A program made the translations under genes and the position numbers. From Secundilactobacillus folii (GTDB lineage Bacteria > Bacillota > Bacilli > Lactobacillales > Lactobacillaceae), in assembly GCF_009720675.1 (NCBI RefSeq), contig NZ_WNJO01000006.1:124001-188000 (forward strand): a stretch of DNA of 64,000 nucleotides, given 5' to 3'. The notes below the pieces were generated by a model. The model was given only the letters and a program-made list of their open reading frames with translations. It was not told the origin of the DNA and made no database searches. Below, one piece after another: positions 8,080 to 14,311 of the stretch (position 1 is its first letter; every line of letters starts with the position of its first letter).

Positions 8080-8730
8080 ATGGGACTCACAACGGCAAAA
8101 AAATTTCTACTCTTAACGGAACGTATTGACCGAAAACCGGCACTTCGAACCCGCTTTACCAGTCAATCCTACTTTGTATTGGCTACGATTTTAGACTTGA
8201 TCGATACTGGTACATTGGCGGTAGAGCACGACGAATTGCAGATGAAGTCTGACCAACCTAGTTGGCCGTATCTCTCGAATCTATTTAAACAACTCGGACA
8301 GGCTGTGAAAGCTGACGCTCATTTAAAGAACGCCTTACAGCCCATTACCAGTTGGGACATTGCCAATCAAATCTATGATGGGATTGGCACTGAACTGCTG
8401 TCAGATGGGCAAGTGGAGCGGGTGCCATTTCAAAATAACTTGAAACAGCATATTATTTACGTGCCAACGGAAACTGCCCGAGAGTCTACCAAAAACCAAC
8501 TGGTTGCGGGATTGACGGCTGATGAGCCAACGCCAACTGCGATGAACTTGTTAGCGATTTTCCAAGCTTCGCAGGCTTTACAATGGGTTATTACAGATCA
8601 GCAACAGCGACAATTTATTTTGCAGGAATTGGCGGGGAATAATCACTATTTAAGCCGTAATGATTTCGTGCAAAGTGCTGCAGATGTCATTACTCAAAAG
8701 CGTTTCTGGCTGGATTCTTGGCTAAGCTAG
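8080..8730 (+). CDS. GPP34-like protein (tentative), unknown function
   Basis: 216 residues, soluble, no signal peptide. The pattern resembles the GPP34/GOLPH3 fold: an LTTAKKFLLLTE start, an alternation of helices with TILDLIDTGTLAVEHDELQ, a tail HIIYVPTETARESTKNQLVAGL, then PTPTAMNLLAIFQASQALQWV. In eukaryotes GPP34 binds phosphatidylinositol-4-phosphate; bacterial members have no settled role. The assignment rests on overall pattern, not on a decisive motif. AAGGAAGTG precedes the ATG. The gene is divergent from the BCCT operon, sharing about 270 bp of upstream DNA that contains a cre-like site. It is followed by about 2 kb without a normal gene. Confidence 0.4.
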   Translation: MGLTTAKKFLLLTERIDRKPALRTRFTSQSYFVLATILDLIDTGTLAVEHDELQMKSDQPSWPYLSNLFKQLGQAVKADAHLKNALQPITSWDIANQIYDGIGTELLSDGQVERVPFQNNLKQHIIYVPTETARESTKNQLVAGLTADEPTPTAMNLLAIFQASQALQWVITDQQQRQFILQELAGNNHYLSRNDFVQSAADVITQKRFWLDSWLS

Positions 8731-8973
8731 ATTGGTTCAAGTGACGATTAATGAATTATCGACACACACATTGATATTTTTGTTATAACGAAGCATACAT
8801 TAATGAAATTATGTGCCACATATATTTGTTATTTTTTATAAAATAGAGTGGAAATATGTTCTAACAAATTCATATTCATTTGGGCTAGAACTGCACTATA
8901 TTAGGTTTTAAAATCATTTTTATGGAATTGTTCGATTAGAATAAAATTTTATAACAAAATGAAGTATAAGTAC

Positions 8974-9002
8974 TTGACTCTGAAAAGTAATGCCGTTATA
9001 TT
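8974..9002 (+). promoter_or_regulatory. Strong sigma-A promoter
   Basis: TTGACT at 8974-8979, a 17-bp spacer and TATATT at 8997-9002. It drives the RNA-like stretch that ends at 9402. Confidence 0.65.
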
Positions 9003-9194
9003 AAGCGTAAGCTAGACCAACCCCCGAGATATCAAATCAGGCAGGGGGCTTTGCCTGATCATTTCTGGCTGGCTATGTGAGGAGGGATAACCGGGAAACA
9101 GCGTCGGGATTTCTGTTGTCGTCACATCAGACATTGTTTGTTAGATCAGAATCCGCTACGTGTAATTGGATGCATGGTAGAGGAGGGGTCAAAA

Positions 9195-9296
9195 GTGAAG
9201 AAGTCGGGTGTACCCCAACGCGTGATGGTGGAACATCGACCCTCTTTAGTTTGTTTTAAACCTTATAGCGCCGGTGAACGTTGGTTAAGCAGATGA
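9195..9296 (+). CDS. Possible 33-residue basic small protein
   Basis: A GTG at 9195 stands 5-7 bases after AGGAGGGG. The frame begins VKKSGVPQRVMVEHRPS and ends GERWLSR, is rich in Arg and Lys, and has no membrane segment. It lies between a good promoter and a terminator of its own, which supports expression. The ribosome site can pair with GACCCTC about 50 bases downstream. I recognise no family. Confidence 0.35.
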   Translation: MKKSGVPQRVMVEHRPSLVCFKPYSAGERWLSR

Positions 9297-9373
9297 AGGT
9301 CGGTTAGGTTCACGCTATTACGACACCCTGTGACTTAACAGCGGTATAAGCATCATGAACAGTAGAGTTGATT

Positions 9374-9402
9374 AAACAGTTGCCTGCAAGGCAGCTGTTT
9401 TT
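9374..9402 (+). terminator. Intrinsic terminator
   Basis: AAACAGTTGCC pairs with GGCAGCTGTTT (one G-U) over a 5-base loop, followed by T-rich sequence. Confidence 0.8.
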
Positions 9403-9546
9403 CCGGTTTTATTCAGTTTTGATTGTTATTACCGGCTTAAGAAGATTGACGTTTCAGGGGAATGGGTATATGGTAACCACTAGTGGGAGGGAATACATTT
9501 TGATACTTTTGTAATACTCCTTATTGGTAATTGTGCAGTAAAGTAC

Positions 9547-9575
9547 TTGCTATCTTCGAAATTATGTGCTATGGT
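9547..9575 (+). promoter_or_regulatory. Promoter of a short intergenic transcript
   Basis: TTGCTA at 9547-9552, a 17-bp spacer and TATGGT at 9570-9575. Confidence 0.45.
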
Positions 9576-9581
9576 GTATAC

Positions 9582-9690
9582 ATACTTAAGAATGAAAACA
9601 ATTAAATTTAATTGTTCAGCTCTAACTTCTGTTAGAACACGACCCGTTCTCGAAGGCATAAAAACCTGTCGAATGAATGGGTCTTTTTTA
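9582..9690 (+). ncRNA. Candidate small RNA of about 110 nt
   Basis: It lies between the promoter at 9547-9575 and a terminator at 9641-9690, in which GACCCGTTC pairs with GAATGGGTC ahead of six T. A small hairpin CTAAC/GTTAG sits near 9622. No ORF with a ribosome site is visible. Target and function are unknown. Confidence 0.4.
9641..9690 (+). terminator. Intrinsic terminator
   Basis: GACCCGTTC (9641-9649) pairs with GAATGGGTC (9675-9683), followed by TTTTTT. Confidence 0.65.
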
Positions 9691-9799
9691 TTCTTAGCAG
9701 AAATTTTTGCCAGTCTTGGGGGTTTCATGGATTGGTAAGAATGTCGAGAGAAATGGAAAAGCCTACTATGATTGTTGCAGATACTGTTATTATCTAATG

Positions 9800-10099
9800 G
9801 TCTCAGTGATTGGAGTCACTAACTGTTGGAGCTTTCACGAACGTTTATCGTGAGCGGGGATCAGGACACCTCATACAGTACCGTCCTAAAGTGGTTGGAG
9901 GCCACAGCAGTGTAACTTAGAGTGTGTATGGGGATATGCACTTGTCATTCGGTTCTCATAGTTAGCGTGGATCACGCTGTACAATGGAGTCGGCTGTTTT
10001 AATTCTTGGAGGAATTAATGAAATAGGTCCGGTCCGATGGTTTATTTAAGAAGAGCTAACCAAATTACCCTTTAAGGTTGTTTGGTTAGCTCTTCTTTG
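9800..10099 (+). ncRNA. Candidate RNA with repeated UUGGAG-loop hairpins
   Basis: Three hairpins expose the same hexaloop TTGGAG on unrelated stems: AGTGA/TCACT (9805-9820), GTGG/CCAC (9891-9905) and TTAATTC/GAATTAA (9999-10018). A further stem, AGCGT/ACGCT at 9964-9978, has GGATC in the loop, and TCACGA/TCGTGA lies at 9835-9853. The stretch closes with a 14-bp terminator. Stems differ while the loop is kept, which is what one expects of a protein- or rRNA-binding RNA. I found no clear promoter at its 5' end, so the start is approximate. No ORF of useful length is present. Confidence 0.4.
10051..10099 (+). terminator. Intrinsic terminator with 14-bp stem
   Basis: AAGAGCTAACCAAA (10051-10064) pairs perfectly with TTTGGTTAGCTCTT (10081-10094), followed by a T-rich stretch. 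It works as a symmetric element. Confidence 0.85.
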
Positions 10100-10240
10100 T
10101 TTTCTAAATCTAGCTAGCTTCTAGCAGCTAGAAAGATGCTGTTGTGAACGGCTAAAAAGTTCATCAGATCTGACAACTCCCCGAAATTTAATCTTGCTTA
10201 GTTTCAGACCGGAAAAGAAAATTATGACAAAAATAAAAGG

Positions 10241-10366
10241 CCACCCGGGGGAGGGCGACCTTTCTAGGAGTAGGCATTTTCGTGATGGGGTTCACGGAAA
10301 TTAATTTTACTTTGGAGGAGTAAAATGAAAAAGCTTACTTAATATTTATAACTTCCTATAAATATT
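10241..10366 (+). ncRNA. Second cluster of G-rich-loop hairpins
   Basis: Hairpins follow each other here: an imperfect AAAGG..CCC/GGG..CCTTT stem with a GGGGGA loop near 10241-10268, CGTGA/TCACG with loop TGGGGT (10281-10296), ATTTTACT/AGTAAAAT with loop TTGGAGG (10304-10326), and an AT-only stem AATATTTATA/TATAAATATT (10341-10366). Directly after the third hairpin an ATG opens a five-codon frame, MKKLT. The loop of the third hairpin repeats the TTGGAG seen at 9805-10018. Confidence 0.35.
10325..10342 (+). other. Five-codon mini-ORF behind an SD-loop hairpin
   Basis: GGAGG in a hairpin loop is followed at normal spacing by ATG AAA AAG CTT ACT TAA. It could be a leader ORF, or the remnant of a lost gene start. 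At 10019 a similar arrangement gives only ATG AAA TAG. Confidence 0.25.
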
Positions 10367-10428
10367 AGGTTACTTATAATATAGTCTTTAAATATGAAGA
10401 AATTGTGAAGATGGCATAACACTTAAAC

Positions 10429-10642
10429 ATTATTACAGATATGTGACGATTCAATCCAGTAAAATACTGGCGTTTACATTCATACAATACATAATAAAAG
10501 TTAAAAAATAAGCACTTTTCAAAGTCTGTAATCGACTGTTATGATAGTAATTCTATCGATATATCGTGATATTAAAATTGACTTGAATATTACAATTTAA
10601 ACACAAAAATGTTTTAAATGACAAATAGATTATTACAGATAT
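10429..10642. repeat. Direct repeat of 14 bp, 200 bp apart
   Basis: ATTATTACAGATAT occurs at 10429-10442 and again at 10629-10642. The DNA between 10367 and 10688 is very AT-rich and shows no gene or clear hairpin; this repeat is the only structure I see in it. Confidence 0.5.
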
Positions 10643-10688
10643 ATTACATTTTATTTTGACTTAAAAGTTACTTTTAAGCTCTTAAAAC

Positions 10689-10738
10689 TTGCTTTTTATT
10701 GTCCTAGTGATATAGTGTAATAGGAAGCTAATACACTA
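10689..10738 (+). promoter_or_regulatory. Promoter and YtrA-type operator of the GntR-ABC operon
   Basis: TTGCTT at 10689-10694, a 16-bp spacer and TATAGT at 10711-10716. Overlapping the -10 box is a perfect inverted repeat, TAGTGTA (10713-10719) and TACACTA (10732-10738), with 12 bases between. YtrA-family GntR regulators are known to bind AGTGTA/TACACT half-sites of this kind, so the gene at 10752 probably represses itself. Confidence 0.75.
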
Positions 10739-10751
10739 GGAGGTGGGGTAA

Positions 10752-11141
10752 ATGAACTTTGATGATAAGGTACCGATCTACTACCAAATTAAAACGGTTA
10801 TCTATGACCGTATCATAGCCGGTGAATTGGCGCCAGGCGAGAAATTACCCGCGGTTCGTCAACTGGCGGTGTCACTCACCGTTAATGTGAATACCGTGCA
10901 GCGAGCTTTGCGTGAAATGATTGAAGAGGGTGTCGTGACCTCGCAACGTGGCCGAGGAAATTTTGTTACGACTGATACTAACGTTATCGAGACGTTAAGA
11001 CAAGATTTGATTACGCGTAATCTTAAACAGCTATATGAACGATTACATCGATTAAATATCGATGACCAAGAGATCATTAATGAATTGGTAACTTATATTG
11101 AAAGGCGGGCGCGGCAAAATGAAAGCAACGGTAAAAATTAA
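10752..11141 (+). CDS. GntR family regulator, YtrA subfamily
   Basis: 129 residues, the short form typical of YtrA. The winged helix lies in the first 75 residues: PIYYQIKTVIYDRIIAGELAPGEKLPAVRQLAVSLTVNVNTVQRALREM is the classic GntR block. The remaining 50 residues are helical and serve as dimer region rather than a large effector domain. AGGAGGTGGG precedes the ATG. The 3' end overlaps the following ABC ATPase gene by 23 bp, so translation is coupled. YtrA regulators control ABC exporters that respond to cell-envelope antibiotics; this one sits at the head of exactly such an operon. Confidence 0.9.
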   Translation: MNFDDKVPIYYQIKTVIYDRIIAGELAPGEKLPAVRQLAVSLTVNVNTVQRALREMIEEGVVTSQRGRGNFVTTDTNVIETLRQDLITRNLKQLYERLHRLNIDDQEIINELVTYIERRARQNESNGKN

Positions 11142-11829
11142 TCAATTAACCTATAAAAAGAATTTGAAAACCATTCTGGCTGATGTATCGTTAGACGTTT
11201 CTGGCGATAAAATCATTGGTATATTGGGCGAAAACGGTGCTGGTAAAACGACTCTTTTCAGAATTATTTCGGGAGTTGCTAAAAACTATCGTGGGGATGT
11301 TGCGATAAATGGCAAAACTTCACCCGCTGATAGAAAGAGCTTGGTCAGTTACAGTCAGTCACTAGGTGGATTTCCTGAAAATAAACGCATCAGCCAAGTG
11401 GCTAATTTTCACGAACAAATCTATCCTGACTTTGACCGTGATAAATATAACCAGATGATCGACTTCTTGAGCTTGGATGTCACTCAGCGACTAGCAGCTC
11501 TGTCAAAAGGGACTAAAGAAAAAGTAATCGTTGCACTTACTCTGGCACGCAAGACCAGTGTTTACCTACTGGACGAGCCGTTTGGCGGCATTGATAGTAT
11601 GAGCCGTAAAAAGATCATCAATAGTATTATTCAGTGGAAGCCAACGGATTCTTTGATGCTGATCAGTGATCATTACGTTTCAGAAATTGCGTCGATTTTG
11701 GATGAGATAGTGGTTCTTAAAGATCACACCGTAGCAATTCACAAACGGGCTGATGACGTTCGCCAAGAGAGTGGCAAGTCAATTGAAGACTATTACGAGA
11801 GTTTATATGAAGAAGGTGCTCAGAAATGA
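11119..11829 (+). CDS. ABC transporter ATP-binding protein
   Basis: About 236 residues. Walker A is GENGAGKTT near residue 38. In place of the usual LSGGQ signature stands LSKGTKEKV, a variant common in ATPases of YtrB-like exporters, and Walker B reads VYLLDEPFGGID. I chose the ATG at 11119, preceded by GGCGGG; an upstream GTG-like start would lie deep inside the GntR gene. Its stop overlaps the start of the membrane gene by 4 bp (ATGA). It powers the two-gene exporter with the next protein. Confidence 0.88.
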   Translation: MKATVKINQLTYKKNLKTILADVSLDVSGDKIIGILGENGAGKTTLFRIISGVAKNYRGDVAINGKTSPADRKSLVSYSQSLGGFPENKRISQVANFHEQIYPDFDRDKYNQMIDFLSLDVTQRLAALSKGTKEKVIVALTLARKTSVYLLDEPFGGIDSMSRKKIINSIIQWKPTDSLMLISDHYVSEIASILDEIVVLKDHTVAIHKRADDVRQESGKSIEDYYESLYEEGAQK

Positions 11830-12590
11830 CCAACATGACAAGATTAATACCAACGTTTTTAAAGGAACGTTTTAAAGCTGTTAACCGCCTAATTATGCTG
11901 ATGCTGACCGCGATTGTTGCTACGGCAGTTGTCCAGTTATTTACAAATGGGGTTTCTAATTGGGAAACTAGTCTGACCGGTGACGTTTCTTTTTGGTCCG
12001 GCATTGCTTTCTTCGTGATTTTCATTCGACTGGCATCATTTAATGAACACATTTACGTTAATGACGCCTTCCGATTGATTCCAATTAGTGATACCAAGCT
12101 GTACTTATCAAGTTATAGTGCCTCAGCTCTAGCTTTTCTTTATTACGGTGTGATTTCTGCTGTCTTGCATGGATTAGTGGCGTTTGTAACCAAGGGTCAA
12201 TTGCAAGTCAATTTTCACATTGAGAGCTCGTTCTTTTGGTCTTCTGCACCCGTTGCAGTGCCGATGATCATTGTTTTCTTCTTCCTTGGACTATTACTGG
12301 TTTGGATGACAATTTCACTGATTCACCTCATTATGGTCAGTATTGCAGCTTTTTTGCCAGTTGGACGTCAGCGTTTGATTCGGGGCGTTTTATACGTGGT
12401 TGTTAGTGTGGTTATTATTCGAGTTGTCATGGGACTCTTCCAGTTATATTCTCAATTTGTGATGACCTCTGGCCTTCAGTTAAACGGAACATCAGTACTG
12501 CTTGCTTTTTTGTCGGTCATCATTGTCTTGATACTGGAATCTGCAGCAAATGTGTTACTGATGAAACGCTTCGTTGAAACAGCTTTATAG
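11826..12590 (+). CDS. ABC exporter membrane subunit
   Basis: 254 residues with about six hydrophobic segments, starting near IMLMLTAIVATAVVQLF and ending near VLLAFLSVIIVLILESAANVLLM. No periplasmic domain or recognised motif, which fits the permease partner of YtrB-type ATPases. It follows the ATPase with a 4-bp overlap and is last in the operon; a terminator stands at 12612-12652. The substrate is unknown; export of, or protection from, envelope-active peptides is inferred from the family of regulator. Confidence 0.8.
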   Translation: MTNMTRLIPTFLKERFKAVNRLIMLMLTAIVATAVVQLFTNGVSNWETSLTGDVSFWSGIAFFVIFIRLASFNEHIYVNDAFRLIPISDTKLYLSSYSASALAFLYYGVISAVLHGLVAFVTKGQLQVNFHIESSFFWSSAPVAVPMIIVFFFLGLLLVWMTISLIHLIMVSIAAFLPVGRQRLIRGVLYVVVSVVIIRVVMGLFQLYSQFVMTSGLQLNGTSVLLAFLSVIIVLILESAANVLLMKRFVETAL

Positions 12591-12611
12591 AATTAATGCT
12601 TTAAAAACAAT

Positions 12612-12652
12612 AGGCACTTCGTTTACTCATTAGTCAGCGTAGTGCCTTTCTT
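12612..12652 (+). terminator. Intrinsic terminator of the YtrA-ABC operon
   Basis: AGGCACT pairs with AGTGCCT across a loop of about 22 bases and is followed by TTCTTT. Confidence 0.65.
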
Positions 12653-12784
12653 TATGTCATTTATGATTTAGACTTTCCCCTTCTAGTGTTAAAAATGAGA
12701 ATAATTTTCCTATAAATCCCACTTAGTTTTCAGGATGATTTAGTAGTCTGGACAGATGAATTTTGAAAAATAAGGAGACCTAAA

Positions 12785-13720
12785 ATGACAAATAAGGAAC
12801 ACGTGTCAAGGGGAATCATATTGGCACTTTTGGCTTCTGCAATGTGGGGCGTATCAGGAACGATGTTGCAGTTTATTTCTCAAAACCAAAATATTCCAGC
12901 GGCCTGGTTTCTATCCGCCCGAACGTTAGGAGCAGGAGTTTTGCTCCTGTTGCTTGGCGCCATAACTTCACACGGACGGATCTTTGAACTCTTTAAATCA
13001 TGGCGCCTAATAGGGTGGTTGGTGGCGTATGCTGTTTTGGGTCTGGGTGCTAACCTGCTGACGTTTTACGTTTCCGTTCAAACTGGTAATGCTGCTTCCG
13101 CCACTATTCTTCAGTATTTAAGCCCCTTATTTATTGTTTTAGGCAGCCTGATTTTTAAACATGAAACACCTTACCGCAGTGATTTGATTGCCTTTTTGGT
13201 GTCTCTACTTGGGGTCTTTTTAGCCATTACGAAGGGTAATCTGTCGTCTTTAGCCATCCCGTTGGACGCTTTGCTGTGGGGAATCGGCTCGGGAATTACG
13301 GCTGCTTGCTATGTGACGTTGCCAAGGCCGTTAGTTAAAGCAGGAGTCTCACCCATTTTAATCTTGGGGTGGGGCACCATGCTTTCCGGAATCTTATTTA
13401 ACCTGCATCAGCCCATCTGGGTCAATACACCAGCCATTACCCCAACGCTAATATATTCAATGGGGACCGTGATTCTGGTGGGGACGATTTTACCGTTTGC
13501 ATTATTATTGGTCGCAGCCAAATTTGCACCTTCAGACGTGATTAGTATCGTGGATGCTGCGCAGCCAGTGATCACCTTTGCACTAAGCGTTGTGTTTCTT
13601 GGTCTGCAACTTAGTTGGGTGGAGGTACTTGGGTCTGGTTTAGTCGTGTTGGCAATTTATCTACTGCAACGAGGGCGAGCATTAGGAGCTAGTGAAGAGG
13701 TTTTGGATGAGGCGGGGTAG
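12785..13720 (+). CDS. EamA-family (DMT) transporter
   Basis: 311 residues with ten hydrophobic segments arranged as two EamA repeats of about 140 residues. The first begins GIILALLASAMWGVSGTMLQF, the typical EamA opening with its WG. The second begins near LDALLWGIGSGITAACYVTL. Members export amino acids or other metabolites; the substrate cannot be told here. AAGGAGACCTAAA precedes the ATG. The gene is alone, and two large palindromic repeats follow its stop and may end transcription. Confidence 0.88.
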   Translation: MTNKEHVSRGIILALLASAMWGVSGTMLQFISQNQNIPAAWFLSARTLGAGVLLLLLGAITSHGRIFELFKSWRLIGWLVAYAVLGLGANLLTFYVSVQTGNAASATILQYLSPLFIVLGSLIFKHETPYRSDLIAFLVSLLGVFLAITKGNLSSLAIPLDALLWGIGSGITAACYVTLPRPLVKAGVSPILILGWGTMLSGILFNLHQPIWVNTPAITPTLIYSMGTVILVGTILPFALLLVAAKFAPSDVISIVDAAQPVITFALSVVFLGLQLSWVEVLGSGLVVLAIYLLQRGRALGASEEVLDEAG

Positions 13721-13757
13721 TAAGGTGTTTTGTGGTGTTCTGCTGTTATGTAGCCAA

Positions 13758-13877
13758 ATCGGGCTCCGAAACGCAGAGACTTGCGCCTAGTGAACTTCCA
13801 CCACAAATTCAAAACCGGGATTTCTGGTGAAAGTTCACTAGGACTCCAGTCTCTAACCACGTTTCTCCGCACCTTGT
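13758..13877. repeat. Palindromic repeat family A, copy 1
   Basis: About 120 bp. It opens with ATCGGGCTCC and ends with TCCGCACCTTGT. Inside, CAGAGACTTGCGCCTAG and its near-complement CTAGGACTCCAGTCTCT form the outer stem, and GTGAACTT/AAGTTCAC continues it towards a loop with CCGGGATTT. The same frame recurs in tandem at 13881 and at 24370 and 24496. Confidence 0.75.
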
Positions 13878-13880
13878 CTA

Positions 13881-14000
13881 ATCGGGCTCCACCAGGCAGA
13901 GACTTGCACCTATCTAGCTTGCATCACAAATCCAAACCCGGGATTTGCAATGCAAGCTAGATAGGACTCCAGTCTCTAACCGCCTGTTTCCGCACCTTGT
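13881..14000. repeat. Palindromic repeat family A, copy 2
   Basis: Tandem neighbour of copy 1, same outer arms (CAGAGACTTGCACCTA and TAGGACTCCAGTCTCT) but a different inner stem, CTAGCTTGCAT/ATGCAAGCTAG. The last bases, ACCTTGT, supply the -35 box of the permease promoter. Confidence 0.75.
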
Positions 14001-14025
14001 TTTTTCATTAAAAAATTGTTATAAT
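13997..14025 (+). promoter_or_regulatory. Promoter of the leader-peptide/permease transcript
   Basis: TTGTTT (13997-14002), 17-bp spacer, TATAAT (14020-14025) with an extended TGT before it. The -35 box begins inside the end of repeat copy A2. Confidence 0.7.
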
Positions 14026-14056
14026 ATTCTCATAAACAACGAAAGGGGTGCCTTCA

Positions 14057-14137
14057 ATGCTAATGAATCGTTCATGTTCATCTTCACATCGATTTTATTT
14101 CTTCTTTAACCAGCCTGGCTATCAACCAGTAAGTTAG
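14057..14137 (+). CDS. Leader peptide of 26 residues with a Phe/Tyr run
   Basis: ATG at 14057 stands 7 bases after AAAGGGGTG. The peptide reads MLMNRSCSSSHRFYFFF and then NQPGYQPVS. Five aromatic codons in a row (TTT TAT TTC TTC TTT) are followed directly by RNA that can pair with the antiterminator region. This is the layout of ribosome-stalling attenuation: lack of charged tRNA-Phe or tRNA-Tyr would hold the ribosome on these codons. The downstream gene is an amino-acid permease, so uptake of aromatic amino acids is a reasonable guess. Confidence 0.6.
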   Translation: MLMNRSCSSSHRFYFFFNQPGYQPVS

Positions 14138-14271
14138 AGAAGATGCTATTAGCATGGCACACTCACACTATTGGTCAGACAGCTAGGCGAAACGCTTGGG
14201 CTGTCTGGCTGGTTAAAACACCAGCGGACACAGGAGTCCCTGGTGTTTTTTATTTGCCTGACCAATCAGTG
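14105..14271 (+). promoter_or_regulatory. Transcription attenuator of the permease gene
   Basis: Several mutually exclusive helices can be drawn. TTTAACCAGCC (14105-14115), inside the leader ORF, pairs with GGCTGGTTAAA (14207-14217). The same GCTGG can instead pair with CCAGC at 14221-14225, which would open the terminator. The terminator itself is AAAACACCAG (14215-14224) with CTGGTGTTTT (14240-14249) followed by T. An outer helix joins CACTATTGGTCAG (14167-14179) with CTGACCAAT-C-AGTG (14259-14272). AGACAGC/GCTGTCT lies within. The pattern fits leader-peptide attenuation. Confidence 0.6.
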
Positions 14272-14311
14272 TTCACACCAATTGCGTTGAAAACCCTAGG
14301 AGGAATTTTTT

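Larger units (their letters stand above)
9008..9402 (+). ncRNA. Candidate transcript of about 395 nt with small ORF and structure
   Basis: It begins just after the promoter at 8974-9002 and ends at a GC-rich terminator. Visible helices: ATCAGGCA/TGCCTGAT near 9027-9056, AGCG..GTGAAC/GTTCAC..GCT around 9266-9318, and a possible pairing of the GAGGGG ribosome site near 9180 with GACCCTC near 9237. Conserved words of RNase P, tmRNA, 6S and SRP RNA are not found. A 33-codon frame with a good ribosome site lies in the middle (9195-9296). It may therefore be a small-protein mRNA with long untranslated regions, or a structured RNA. Confidence 0.4.

Noticed and set aside
9200-9245. A second T-box (GGGTGTACC..CGCG)
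   Set aside because: Resemblance is limited to a few bases; no antiterminator/terminator pair and no gene follows.
8996-9410. RNase P RNA, tmRNA or 6S RNA
   Set aside because: Length would fit, but the conserved words of RNase P (for example GAGGAAAGTCC) and tmRNA ends are missing.
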